Position numbers and translations under genes: made by a program. The notes beneath the pieces were generated by a model. It saw only the letters and a list, made by a program, of their open reading frames with translations. It did no database searches and was not told where the DNA came from. A stretch of 64,000 nucleotides of DNA, taken from assembly GCF_000702065.1 (NCBI RefSeq), contig NZ_JNKN01000006.1, forward strand, positions 1-64,000, in the 5' to 3' direction. Positions 1 through 7,907 of the stretch are shown piece by piece; the first letter of the stretch is position 1; the number at the start of each line of letters is the position of its first letter. The stretch is from Kandleria vitulina DSM 20405. GTDB taxonomy: Bacteria > Bacillota_I > Bacilli_A > Erysipelotrichales > Coprobacillaceae.

Positions 1-2
1 TA

Positions 3-128
3 AGTGATGATTTGAAAAGTTTTGATATTGATAAATGTAATGGAAGATTTGAAAACTTCTATAGACTTCATAATTTAGAAGTAGACAGATTAACTGGCAA
101 GAATAATTTAAGCAGTATCTCAATTTAA
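3..128 (+). CDS. 3' end of an unidentified gene (partial)
   Basis: An open frame enters from the left edge and runs 41 codons to a TAA, ending in residues NNLSSISI. No start lies inside the window. The tail is polar and I do not recognise the family. It is followed by about 160 bases of non-coding DNA and then a decayed gene. It could also be chance open frame, so confidence is low. Confidence 0.35.
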   Translation, partial: SDDLKSFDIDKCNGRFENFYRLHNLEVDRLTGKNNLSSISI

Positions 129-322
129 AAAGAGAATATATAAATAGGTTTTGACACGAGCCTTATGCTATCGCTAATGGATGCAATGGTATCTTTGGTA
201 GTGAAAGTCTTATAGAAACTCATTAGTCTCATATGCTTTCGAGTATATTTGGAAGTGAATGTATATAAGAACCCAACGTGCTTTAGCCGTTGGAGTGTCA
301 GTGCAAAAACAATCATATCTAC
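129..322. other. Non-coding insertion-like segment with a perfect hairpin
   Basis: No gene is supported here. Near its right end is a perfect inverted repeat, CCAACG (273-278), loop TGCTTTAGC, CGTTGG (288-293). It lies about 30 bases before the point where aldo/keto reductase homology starts abruptly. Subterminal hairpins of this sort are typical of IS200/IS605-type ends, so I infer a relic of such an element; no transposase is recognisable. Confidence 0.3.
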
Positions 323-688
323 TTCTTTGCTTATATGGTATTAGAACAAGGTGCCTTATCAGGAAAATATGATACCAAGCATCCATTCCCAGCAGGATCA
401 CAAAGAGCTGAGGTCTATAATCCAGTACTAGATAAACTTGAAATCATGAATAAAAAACTAAAAGAAATCGCTGATGAATTACATGTATCAAGTGCTCAGA
501 TTCCTGTTGCTTATGCAATAAAAAAAGGAACTATTCCTATTGTTGGGGTTACAAAAGTTAATCATGTAGATGATGTTTTATCTACATTAAATATCAAATT
601 AACAGATAAACATATTAAAGAACTAGAAAATACAGCAGACCATCTTAACCTTAATCTTATTCGTATGTGGGAGAAAAAGATGGATTAA
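290..688 (+). pseudogene. Aldo/keto reductase, C-terminal fragment
   Basis: From about base 323 the frame reads FFAYMVLEQGALSGKYD and continues through the C-terminal third of the aldo/keto reductase fold, including VAYAIKKGTIPIVGVTK, the part of the family that binds the NADP phosphate. The catalytic Asp-Tyr-Lys-His tetrad and the first two thirds of the barrel are missing, so about 130 residues remain of roughly 310-330. The first ten residues of this frame are not family-like and come from the hairpin-bearing DNA upstream. I read it as a gene destroyed at its 5' end, not a functional enzyme. The family would reduce aldehydes or ketones with NADPH. Confidence 0.75.
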
Positions 689-703
689 TTTTTTATATTT
701 AGA

Positions 704-740
704 TTGACACATTGTCAACTAATAGCTGCTTTGGTACAAT
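704..740 (+). promoter_or_regulatory. Promoter overlapped by TetR-type operator palindrome
   Basis: TTGTCA (712-717), a 17-base spacer and TACAAT (735-740) form a good sigma-A-type promoter for the TetR gene at 768. The perfect palindrome TTGACACATTGTCAA (704-718) covers the -35 box. I infer an autoregulatory operator for that TetR protein. Confidence 0.6.
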
Positions 741-767
741 GGTAATATATAGATAAAGGAGTATATC

Positions 768-1388
768 ATGGCAGTTGAATTAAAAGAAACAATTGATAAG
801 AGAAGAGAAGAAATCATGGATGCTTGCGATAAGCTTTATGAAGAAAAAGGTTTTCAGGATATTACTATTAAAGATATAAGTGCTGAAACAAACTTTTCAA
901 GACCTTCAATCTATAACTACTTCCGTAGTAAGGAAGAAATATTTCTAGGATTGCTTACTAGAGAGTATGGAGAATGGAATCACAGTCTTTTAGAAATAGC
1001 TGAAGGCACTAAGACTTTAAATAAAGATGGACTTGCAAAAGCTATAGCGAAGTCATTAGAAAAAAGAAAAACCATGCTGAAGATTTCAGCGATGAACCTT
1101 TATGAAATAGAAGAAAATAGTCGCTATGAGTTACTTGTAGAATATAAAAAGGTATTCAAGGAATCATTAGAAATATTTGAAACCTGTCTAAAAAAATATA
1201 TAAGTGATTTTTCTAAAAGTAAACGCGAACGGATCAGATATGCATTCTTCCCTTACATGTATGGCGTTTATCCTTATGTATATCCTTCCAAGAAACAAAA
1301 GGATGCAATGGATGAAGTTGAATTAGAGTATTCTTCAGTCACAATCTATCAGTTGACATACCAGTTTTTAAAATTAATGTTTGAATAA
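768..1388 (+). CDS. TetR/AcrR-family transcriptional regulator
   Basis: The 206-residue protein has a classic N-terminal TetR helix-turn-helix at about residues 12-58 (IMDACDKLYEEKGFQDITIK, then SRPSIYNYFRSKEEIF). A divergent, helix-rich ligand-binding domain follows. Length is normal for the family. The start is set by AAAGGAG about 8 bases upstream. It lies 15 bases before a flavin-reductase-like gene and probably shares its transcript, so the likely targets are that gene, the ABM monooxygenase and itself through the palindrome at 704-718. The inducing ligand cannot be read from sequence. Confidence 0.9.
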   Translation: MAVELKETIDKRREEIMDACDKLYEEKGFQDITIKDISAETNFSRPSIYNYFRSKEEIFLGLLTREYGEWNHSLLEIAEGTKTLNKDGLAKAIAKSLEKRKTMLKISAMNLYEIEENSRYELLVEYKKVFKESLEIFETCLKKYISDFSKSKRERIRYAFFPYMYGVYPYVYPSKKQKDAMDEVELEYSSVTIYQLTYQFLKLMFE

Positions 1389-1403
1389 CAGGAGAAATAA
1401 ACT

Positions 1404-1943
1404 ATGAAAAAGAATATTGGTGCACAGTTAGCCTTATATCCAGCTCCCGTCATTGTGGTAGGAGCTATGGTGGATGGAAAGCCTAACTGGACATTGGTTG
1501 CCCATGCGGGCACTGTGGCACATAGTCATCTGATGGTATCGATGGTACAGTCACACTATACGAATAAAGGAATCAAGGACAATAAATTGTTTTCAGTTAA
1601 TATCGTTGATGAATCATGGCTTAAAAAAGCTGACAAGATGGGAGTTATCAGTGGAAATAAGGAAGATAAATCAGAGATGTTTTCTTATACATTAACAACA
1701 CAAGGAACACCACTTATTAATGATGCAAAGATTTCTATTGAATGTGAATTAGATCATAATTACGAATTAGAACATTTTGATAACTTCATTGGAAAAATTC
1801 TTTCTACTTATGTAGATGAATCTATTCTTAATGAAAAAGGAAAGATTGATTATCATATCTTCAAACCAGTATTATTTGAATTTCCTACCTATGAATATTT
1901 TGTTACTGGAGAAAAGGTTGGCGATTGTGCAAAGATGAATTAA
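1404..1943 (+). CDS. Flavin reductase-like (flavoredoxin) family protein
   Basis: This 179-residue protein matches the FMN-binding split-barrel flavin-reductase/flavoredoxin family. It begins MKKNIGAQLALYPAPVIVVG and has the AHAGTVAHSHLMVSM and HYTNKGIKDNKLFSVN stretches that line the FMN pocket. Members bind FMN and carry out electron transfer or flavin reduction in the cytoplasm; the physiological partner is unknown. It sits directly after the TetR gene with a good SD (AGGAGAAA), and an ABM monooxygenase follows, suggesting a small redox-stress or quinone-handling operon under TetR control. A paralogue-like protein is encoded at 62948. Confidence 0.85.
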   Translation: MKKNIGAQLALYPAPVIVVGAMVDGKPNWTLVAHAGTVAHSHLMVSMVQSHYTNKGIKDNKLFSVNIVDESWLKKADKMGVISGNKEDKSEMFSYTLTTQGTPLINDAKISIECELDHNYELEHFDNFIGKILSTYVDESILNEKGKIDYHIFKPVLFEFPTYEYFVTGEKVGDCAKMN

Positions 1944-2024
1944 TTAAGGAAAAGAGACATGGAAAAAAAGGAAAAGTATAGACATAACTATGATGAAAGA
2001 AACATATGAAATAGGAGGAAGACT

Positions 2025-2354
2025 ATGAGTATTACTGTGAATTTACGTTACAAAGGTAAAAATGGTGTCGCCATGAAATTTGTGCAGGAAATGATTTCAA
2101 GCGGAACGGTTGAAGCTATTAGAAAAGAGAAGGGGAATCTTAAATATGAGTATTTCCAGTCAATCGATGATGCGGAGACAGTCTTGCTGATTGATAGCTG
2201 GCAGGATCAGGAATCTATTGATATTCATCATGCTTCACCAATGATGAAAACCATTATGGATTTAAGAGAAAAATATGATCTTCATATGAGTGTTGAACGT
2301 TATAAATCAGACGATTCAATGCCAGAAACAGATCATCAATTTATAAGAAAATAA
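2025..2354 (+). CDS. Putative quinol monooxygenase (ABM domain)
   Basis: The 109-residue protein has the dimeric alpha-beta barrel of the antibiotic-biosynthesis monooxygenase (ABM/YgiN) family. It reads MSITVNLRYKGKNGVAMKFV, then KGNLKYEYFQSIDDAETVLLIDSWQDQESIDIHHASPMM, with the conserved W/H positions of the pocket. Family members oxidise quinols or aromatic substrates without cofactor. An AGGAGGA ribosome site fixes the start. It is the last gene of the TetR/flavin-reductase cluster and ends at a strong terminator. The substrate is unknown. Confidence 0.8.
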   Translation: MSITVNLRYKGKNGVAMKFVQEMISSGTVEAIRKEKGNLKYEYFQSIDDAETVLLIDSWQDQESIDIHHASPMMKTIMDLREKYDLHMSVERYKSDDSMPETDHQFIRK

Positions 2355-2355
2355 A

Positions 2356-2389
2356 AGCTGGCTATACATCTGTATAGTCAGCTTTTTTT
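2356..2389. terminator. Intrinsic terminator between convergent genes
   Basis: AGCTGGCTATACA pairs with TGTATAGTCAGCT around a two-to-four-base loop and is followed by a T run on the plus strand. It also contains the stop of the minus-strand LysR gene and probably works in both directions. Confidence 0.85.
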
Positions 2390-3259
2390 AAAGTTTTCAG
2401 TAATCTGTTTTAAGAAGAGTTCAGCGATAGGTGAAAAAGTCTGATATTTCTTCCATACAAGGTAAAGATTTGTTTCAAGTTGAGGATCAAGCGGACGAAA
2501 AACTAATCCACTTCCTGGTGATGTATCTATCAGCTTATCAAAAGTAAGAAGATAACCAAGATGCTCTTTTGCAAAAAGTGAGGCATTATAAGAAAGCTTG
2601 AAAGATCCTTCAAGATGAAGCTTATCCATCTTATCTTTTGCCCATCTAGGAATATCATTGATCCATGCCTGCCCTGAACAGAAAAGAGGAAGAGAAATAA
2701 GGTCATCGACATGAATCGTTTTCTTTTTTGATAATGGAACATCATCAGGCATCACAACACCCCATTTATCAGAGTAAGGGAAAATCAGAGATTCATATTT
2801 TGTTGTATCAGGAAGTTCTGCTAATACGACAAAGTCTAAGAGACCTTTATCTAGCTTTTCAAGCACCTGTTCACTATCTCCGCTTGAAATAGAATATTTA
2901 AGAGAAGGATACTGCTTTTTTAATGAACTGATCTCACGTGCAAGATATCGAATCTGATAAGATTCCGCTAAACCAAAATAAAGTTCACCACCGGTAATAT
3001 CATCAAGTGAAATAAATTCATTTTTGATACGATCAGCCATTAGTACAAGATCTTCAGCACGTTTTTTTAAAAGGATGCCTTCATCAGTGAGTTTTATGCT
3101 AAAAGAATGTCTAGTAAAAAGCTTTTTTCCTAGTTCCTCTTCTAAAGATTTCAATTGTTTAGATAAAGCTGGTTGACTTATATGTAAAATTTCAGCAGCT
3201 CTTGTCATATTTTCTTCTCTTGCAACTTCAAGAAAGTATCTGAGTGTTCTTATTTCCAT
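2378..3259 (-). CDS. LysR-family transcriptional regulator
   Basis: The 293-residue protein begins MEIRTLRYFLEVAREENMTR with the winged HTH AAEILHISQPALSKQLKSLEEELGKKLF (about residues 20-50), the hallmark of LysR regulators. A periplasmic-binding-like effector domain follows (residues ~90-290). It is transcribed away from the alpha/beta hydrolase gene at 3370 across a 110-base spacer with two related palindromes. In the usual LysR arrangement it would activate that divergent gene and repress itself. The ligand is unknown. Confidence 0.92.
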   Translation of the reverse strand: MEIRTLRYFLEVAREENMTRAAEILHISQPALSKQLKSLEEELGKKLFTRHSFSIKLTDEGILLKKRAEDLVLMADRIKNEFISLDDITGGELYFGLAESYQIRYLAREISSLKKQYPSLKYSISSGDSEQVLEKLDKGLLDFVVLAELPDTTKYESLIFPYSDKWGVVMPDDVPLSKKKTIHVDDLISLPLFCSGQAWINDIPRWAKDKMDKLHLEGSFKLSYNASLFAKEHLGYLLTFDKLIDTSPGSGLVFRPLDPQLETNLYLVWKKYQTFSPIAELFLKQITENFKKS

Positions 3260-3275
3260 GGCATTCTCCTATGAT

Positions 3276-3319
3276 ATAACTAATAGTTATTTTATGATAT
3301 TAATTATAACTATTAGTAA
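3276..3319. promoter_or_regulatory. Paired LysR-type operator sites
   Basis: ATAACTAATAGTTAT (3276-3290) is a perfect 15-base palindrome. A second, imperfect copy, ATAACTATTAGTAA, starts exactly 30 bases later (3306-3319), about three helical turns away on the same face. This fits a LysR recognition site plus activation site between the divergent genes. Confidence 0.6.
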
Positions 3320-3369
3320 AGCTGTTTACAAGATGATAAAGTAATATTGAAAAAAAGGAGGTAGTTACT

Positions 3370-4371
3370 ATGATTAAAAAAGAAGAACTTCAACTTACAA
3401 GTGAATGGGATAAAACATTTAAGAAGAGCGAAAAGGTCAATCATTCTAAAGTGACATTCGTGAACCGTTATGGAATCACATTGGCAGCTGATATGTATTG
3501 TCCTAAAGACGCCCAAGGGAAACTTCCTGCCATTGCGGTAAGCGGTCCATTTGGCGCTGTAAAGGAACAGTGTTCAGGATTATATGCACAAAATATGGCA
3601 GAAAGAGGATTTATCACTATTGCATTCGATCCTTCCTTTACTGGAGAAAGTGGGGGAACGCCAAGATATATGGCTTCACCTGATATCAATACTGAAGATT
3701 TCATGGCCGCTGTTGATTTCTTATCACTTCATGAACAAGTCGATCCAGATCGTATTGGCATCATCGGTATCTGTGGATGGGGTGGCATGGCTATCAATAC
3801 CGCAGCCCTTGATACAAGAATCAAGGCCACTGTTGCCTCTACAATGTATGATATGACTAGAGTCAATGCCAATGGATATTTTGATTCAGAAGACAGTGAA
3901 GAAGCACGCTATGAAAAGAAGAAAGCTATGTGTGCACAGCGTCTAGAAGATTTAAAGAATAATAACTATTCATTAGCCGGTGGAGTTGTCGAAACAATAA
4001 CAGAAGATATGCCTTTCTTTGTAAAGGACTATCATGCTTACTATAAAACAGAAAGAGGATACCATCCACGTTCTCTAAATTCCAATGGTGGATGGAACAT
4101 CATTGGCTGTGAATCATTTATGAATCAGCCTATCTTAAAATACAGTCATGAAATAAGAAGTGCGGTATTGCTTATTCATGGAGAAAAAGCTCATTCATGT
4201 TACTTCAGTAAAGATGCTTATGCCAACATGATTAAAGATAGTAATTATGCGGATAATAAAGAATTGATGATCATTCCAGAAGCTGTCCATACTGATTTAT
4301 ATGATGGTGGAGATAAAGACTATATTCCATTTGATAAGTTAGAAAGCTTCTTTAGAGAATATCTAAAATAA
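3370..4371 (+). CDS. Alpha/beta hydrolase with cysteine nucleophile elbow
   Basis: The 333-residue protein is an alpha/beta hydrolase of the YcjY/dienelactone-hydrolase-like group. The nucleophile elbow reads GICGWGGMA (about residues 136-144), so the usual serine is cysteine, as in dienelactone hydrolases and their relatives. A C-terminal LIHGEKAHSCYFS and PEAVHTDLYD supply the acid and histidine (HTD). It lacks a signal peptide and is cytoplasmic. It has a good SD and is divergent from the LysR gene that probably controls it. It overlaps the next gene by one base, implying translational coupling. The substrate is unknown. Confidence 0.85.
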   Translation: MIKKEELQLTSEWDKTFKKSEKVNHSKVTFVNRYGITLAADMYCPKDAQGKLPAIAVSGPFGAVKEQCSGLYAQNMAERGFITIAFDPSFTGESGGTPRYMASPDINTEDFMAAVDFLSLHEQVDPDRIGIIGICGWGGMAINTAALDTRIKATVASTMYDMTRVNANGYFDSEDSEEARYEKKKAMCAQRLEDLKNNNYSLAGGVVETITEDMPFFVKDYHAYYKTERGYHPRSLNSNGGWNIIGCESFMNQPILKYSHEIRSAVLLIHGEKAHSCYFSKDAYANMIKDSNYADNKELMIIPEAVHTDLYDGGDKDYIPFDKLESFFREYLK

Positions 4372-4715
4372 TGAAATTGTATATTAATAATAGTCCCCAA
4401 CAAGTAGAATGGGAACATAATGAAAGTGTAGAAGCATTATGTCAACGCATTAAAGAAAAGCCAATCACTATTCAAATGAGAAAATATGGGACTTTTGAAC
4501 AGGTAGGAACAATTGGAAATCTTCCTGCAGATGATCACTATATTTCAACATTGCCTGGTGATATTGTCTTATATAATCATAATCAGATAGTCATATTCTA
4601 TGATGAACATGCCTATCACTACACAAGATTAGGAAGAATAATTGGTAAGTCAAAAGAGGAACTCTATCAATTATTAGGAAAAGAAGATATCCTGTTAACT
4701 ATATATATAAATTAA
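4371..4715 (+). CDS. Cyclophilin-like fold protein
   Basis: The 114-residue protein matches the small cyclophilin-like family (Cyclophil_like2): a short beta-rich domain with QMRKYGTFEQVGTIGNLPADD, the STLPGDIVLYNHNQIVIFYDEH segment and a TRLGRII stretch. The fold resembles cyclophilin, but peptidyl-prolyl isomerase activity is not established for the group. Its start overlaps the stop of the alpha/beta hydrolase (TAATGA), so the two are translated together, and a strong terminator follows. Confidence 0.75.
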   Translation: MKLYINNSPQQVEWEHNESVEALCQRIKEKPITIQMRKYGTFEQVGTIGNLPADDHYISTLPGDIVLYNHNQIVIFYDEHAYHYTRLGRIIGKSKEELYQLLGKEDILLTIYIN

Positions 4716-4742
4716 GACACTGTATAAAACAGTGTCTTTTCT
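4714..4742 (+). terminator. Intrinsic terminator
   Basis: AAGACACTGT and ACAGTGTCTT form a perfect ten-base-pair stem followed by TTTTCTTT, directly after the cyclophilin-like gene. Confidence 0.9.
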
Positions 4743-4811
4743 TTATGGAGGGGAATAACTTGAATAGAAATTTTATTATGATATGATTTTATAATGAAAC
4801 AGGAGAAGATT

Positions 4812-5303
4812 ATGATTGAAACAGACGCAAAAGATGTATTTGCCTATTTGCATGAACCAGAAGTGAATTGCTTTATGAGTATGAAACTTGATACATTGGA
4901 AGATGCGGTTAATGAATTAAAGAGATGAAGTGGTGAAACTGAATTTCATTTGGCTATAGTATTAAAGGAAACAGGGAAGGTCATTGAAGAAATTGAAGCT
5001 TATCTAGAACCAGATGACGACAAAAATAGTGATACTTTTAGCCCTTGTTGGATGTTAAATAAGAATTATCAAGGAAAAGGTTGCTTTTCTTGATTACTTG
5101 TCTACTAAAAAAGAGCAAGACGTATTTATGCATATACAGAAGATTATAATGTCGCAAGTCAACGTCTATGCAAGAAATTAGGTATGCGTAAAGAAGGAGA
5201 ATTCAAGGAATTCATTTCCTTTGTTAAAAATCCAGATGGCACACCACATTATGAAAACACATTTCAGTTTGCGATACTAAAGAAAGAATGGGAGAAAAGA
5301 TAA
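4812..5303 (+). pseudogene. GNAT acetyltransferase pseudogene
   Basis: From ATG 4812 the frame reads MIETDAKDVFAYLHEPEVN, then hits TGA at 4926. It continues open (FHLAIVLKETGKVIEEIEAY, then MLNKNYQGKG) to another TGA near 5091. Homology resumes in another frame with AYTEDYNVASQRLCKKLGMR and ends EWEKR at 5303. This is a RimJ/RimL-like GNAT acetyltransferase with at least two nonsense lesions and a frameshift; the acetyl-CoA motif (QGKG) is next to a break. An SD and start survive, so the decay looks recent. It ends one base before the next gene. Confidence 0.8.
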
Positions 5304-5304
5304 T

Positions 5305-5904
5305 ATGTTAGAAAAAATGAAGTGGACAAGAGAACCAAAAGAGTATTCTATTTCACCAGATAGAATAGAAATAGTAACAGAACCACATACTGATTTATGG
5401 CAGAGAACCTACTATCATTTTAGAAATGACAATGCCCCAGTTCTCCAGATGGAAACAGATGAAAAGTATTTTTCATTTATTGTGAAAACACATTTTGAAG
5501 AAAGTCATCATCGTTTTGATCAGTGTGGTATTGTCATGTATCTTGATTCAGAAAACTGGCTAAAAGGTTCTATTGAATATGAAAATGATTCATTCCAGCA
5601 TCTAGGTTCAGTCGTCACTAATCATGGCTATTCAGATTGGGCAACAACGACAATTGATGCCAATATCAAAGAAATGTGGTATCGCTTTAGTCGAAGAGAA
5701 GATGACTACTGTATTGAATGCTCAACTGACGGTATTCACTTTTCACAGATGCGTGTATGCCATATGTGGGAAGGTGGCAGTACTATTCGCTTTGGGGTTT
5801 ATGCATGCAGTCCAGAAGATTCAAGCTTTAAAGCGGTATTTACTGATATGCAAATAACTGAGTGTGCCTGGAAGGCACATGATGGGCAAAAGCCTGATGA
5901 ATAA
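5305..5904 (+). CDS. DUF1349 domain protein (concanavalin-like fold)
   Basis: The 199-residue protein matches the DUF1349 family, a beta-sandwich like the laminin-G/concanavalin lectins. It has WQRTYYHFRNDNAPV, DQCGIVMYLDSENWLKGSIEY and a late CPEDSSFKAVF-type strand pair. Biochemical function is not established; some members bind or hydrolyse sugars. No signal peptide, so cytoplasmic. It starts one base after the GNAT pseudogene, probably a former two-gene unit, and a terminator follows. A protein of similar predicted fold lies at 6747. Confidence 0.8.
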   Translation: MLEKMKWTREPKEYSISPDRIEIVTEPHTDLWQRTYYHFRNDNAPVLQMETDEKYFSFIVKTHFEESHHRFDQCGIVMYLDSENWLKGSIEYENDSFQHLGSVVTNHGYSDWATTTIDANIKEMWYRFSRREDDYCIECSTDGIHFSQMRVCHMWEGGSTIRFGVYACSPEDSSFKAVFTDMQITECAWKAHDGQKPDE

Positions 5905-5907
5905 ACA

Positions 5908-5936
5908 TCATCTGATTTATAATCAGGTGATTTTTT
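5908..5936 (+). terminator. Intrinsic terminator
   Basis: TCATCTGATT pairs with AATCAGGTGA over a TAT loop and runs into six T residues after the DUF1349 gene. Confidence 0.85.
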
Positions 5937-5996
5937 ATATATTGAATATATATCTTTTTAAAAAATAATAATTGTATTAAAATATATATAGTATTT

Positions 5997-6251
5997 ATGT
6001 TCTATGACGTAACACTTATTTGCAGTATCAACATTTTTAAAGGGGAGGAATTTATAATTATACATTTTGATAAAAGTAGTGTTATTAAAATAGTACTGTA
6101 TGCAATTGAAATTGCGTTACTAACATGGATTGTAAGTGATAAAACACTTACATCTAAATTAGGTATAGTAGGTAAATTTGTATTATATTTCTTAGTGCTT
6201 TATTTTGGTACACAGCTCAATCGTCGATTGTTTAAGAAAAAATATCATTAA
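5997..6251 (+). CDS. Small hydrophobic membrane protein, start uncertain
   Basis: The frame encodes up to 84 residues with one or two membrane helices (IVLYAIEIALLTWIV and VGKFVLYFLVLYFG) and a basic tail (RRLFKKKYH). A strong SD (GGGGAGG, 6042-6048) sits inside it. The codons at the right distance are ATA (6054) and ATT (6057), not ATG; the only upstream ATG (5997) has no SD. Either a rare ATT start is used or the original ATG has been lost. The family is not recognised. Confidence 0.45.
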   Translation: MFYDVTLICSINIFKGEEFIIIHFDKSSVIKIVLYAIEIALLTWIVSDKTLTSKLGIVGKFVLYFLVLYFGTQLNRRLFKKKYH

Positions 6252-6389
6252 CCACTGTAGATCATAATTGCCCTCAGCAGTTTTAGTATTATTTAAAATT
6301 TAAATTGATTATTAAATGTTTCTATTGGATATCTTTAAATTCTTGTGAGAAGATGAGTATGTCAAAAATAAACACAAAGGAGAAATAAA

Positions 6390-6638
6390 ATGACAGAATT
6401 AGAAAAATTAGTAGCAAGAGAAGAATTAAAGACACTGGTAGATAACTATGCTACTGAATCAGATAGAAACAATCAGGATTATTATGTGAATGTATTTACT
6501 GAAGATTGTCATGTAAGAGTCTGTTTCAATAATGAGTTAGGAATGGATTTAACAAATGTACATGATCTTATTAAAGCATACAAAGGATTTGGTGCTGCTA
6601 AAGAATCATTCCATATGAATGCCATTATAGGAAAGTAA
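6390..6638 (+). pseudogene. SnoaL-like (NTF2-fold) protein, C-terminally truncated
   Basis: The first 82 residues look like an ordinary SnoaL-like domain: MTELEKLVAREELKTLVDNYATESDRNNQDYYVNVFTEDCHV, where the D/Y pair opens the cone-shaped pocket. The stop comes after FHMNAIIGK, where the family normally continues for another 50-60 residues with the second half of the sheet. The bases after the stop no longer code for it. The upstream SD (AAGGAG) is intact. I treat it as a truncated, probably inactive gene. Confidence 0.65.
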
Positions 6639-6746
6639 TTCAAGTCGTTGTTGAAGCATGAAAGTAGATGATGATTTTTCTATTATTTCTTCAATGGTAA
6701 AAGAACTCCTTTAGAAGATGCTATAATGATAAAAAGGAGTGATAAC

Positions 6747-7349
6747 GTGAACACATTAAAAGCAGTACATACTGATATATCATGCGAGGATAATATCATC
6801 AGAGTAGTAAAATCAGAAAAAATCAATGAGTATGATGAAAATACTTATGCTAGAGTATGTGATCTTCATTTCCATGATGGAGTTATTGAAGTCGATATGT
6901 TAAGTAGACTATTGCCAGATGCCCCAGATTTTGCAAGAGGATTTATCGGAATTGCATTTAGAATCAATGAAGATGATACACAATTTGAATCTTTCTATAT
7001 TCGACCAACCAATAGTGTCAATATGACAGATGATCATGTAAGAATTGCACATGGATGTCAGTATTTCTCTTATCCTAAGTATACCTTCGCTTATTTTAGA
7101 GAAAACAATATTACGAAATATGAGGCACCTATTCATAATGGACTGGATCAGTGGGTCCATCTTAAAGCAGTAATAAAAGGAGCACATGCTTCATTTTATC
7201 TTAACAATGAAGACACACCGACATTAGAAGTAAACGACATGTTCCATGGAAAAGAGGCAACAGGTGATATTGGTTTCTTTGTAGATATTGGTACAGAAGG
7301 GTTCTTTAAGAATCTTTGTGTAAACAATAAAAGAATTGATCTGTCATGA
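6747..7349 (+). CDS. Concanavalin-like/DUF1080-type beta-sandwich protein
   Basis: The GTG at 6747 is preferred because AAAAGGAG lies 8 bases upstream; this gives 200 residues. The pattern (DLHFHDGVIEVDMLSRL, RGFIGIAFRINEDDTQFESFYIRP, WVHLKAVIKGAHASFYLNNE, GDIGFFVDIGTEGFFKNL) is that of a laminin-G/concanavalin beta sandwich similar to DUF1080. Such domains usually bind sugars; no catalytic residues are evident. It lacks a signal peptide. Function is unknown. Confidence 0.65.
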   Translation: MNTLKAVHTDISCEDNIIRVVKSEKINEYDENTYARVCDLHFHDGVIEVDMLSRLLPDAPDFARGFIGIAFRINEDDTQFESFYIRPTNSVNMTDDHVRIAHGCQYFSYPKYTFAYFRENNITKYEAPIHNGLDQWVHLKAVIKGAHASFYLNNEDTPTLEVNDMFHGKEATGDIGFFVDIGTEGFFKNLCVNNKRIDLS

Positions 7350-7361
7350 AATATCTGGTTT

Positions 7362-7395
7362 TCCTTATTTGAAAGACCTGATTTTTGATTATCTC
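7362..7395 (+). terminator. Possible imperfect terminator
   Basis: An interrupted stem (CTGGTTTTC against GAAAGACCTG) followed by ATTTTT lies just after the concanavalin-like gene. The stem has mismatches, so this is tentative. Confidence 0.35.
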
Positions 7396-7439
7396 TTTTT
7401 TCCTGTTGTATAATCTCTTTATAGAAAAGAGAGGATATT

Positions 7440-7799
7440 ATGTCAATTATCATAAAAATATTAGCGACACTTGTCGCATTAGAATTCCTTTATATCATGT
7501 ATCTAGAAACATTTGCGACAGTTTCTAAGAAAACATCGGAAGTGTTTGGAATGAGACAGGAGGAACTACAGCGTAAATCGGTTAATACTTTATTTAAGAA
7601 TCAAGGCATTTACAATGGCCTGATTGCGGTATTGATTATCTTAGCTACATGGGTATTTGTAAGCAAGATGGCAGTAATGGTATTAATGGGATATATTATT
7701 CTTGTTGCGCTTTATGGAGGAATGACAAGTCATCCTAAGATTATTATCATGCAGGGTGGGTTAGCAATTTTAACATTAATTTTAAGCTTTATTTTATAA
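7440..7799 (+). CDS. DUF1304 small integral membrane protein
   Basis: The 119-residue protein fits DUF1304: four membrane helices, with an N-terminal LEFLYIMYLETFA followed by the conserved NQGIYNGLIA motif between helices 1 and 2 and LYGGMTSHPKIIIMQGG before the last helix. Function is not known for the family. It has an AGAGGATATT ribosome site and stands alone. Confidence 0.85.
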   Translation: MSIIIKILATLVALEFLYIMYLETFATVSKKTSEVFGMRQEELQRKSVNTLFKNQGIYNGLIAVLIILATWVFVSKMAVMVLMGYIILVALYGGMTSHPKIIIMQGGLAILTLILSFIL

Positions 7800-7907
7800 T
7801 TCGCTTTGATGTTCAATAAAAGTAGTATAAAATAGCTATAGGAATATTTCTTGTAGGAGACTATGTCTCCTTTTTGGAAATATTCTTTTTTTATTGGGGA
7901 GGATAAT

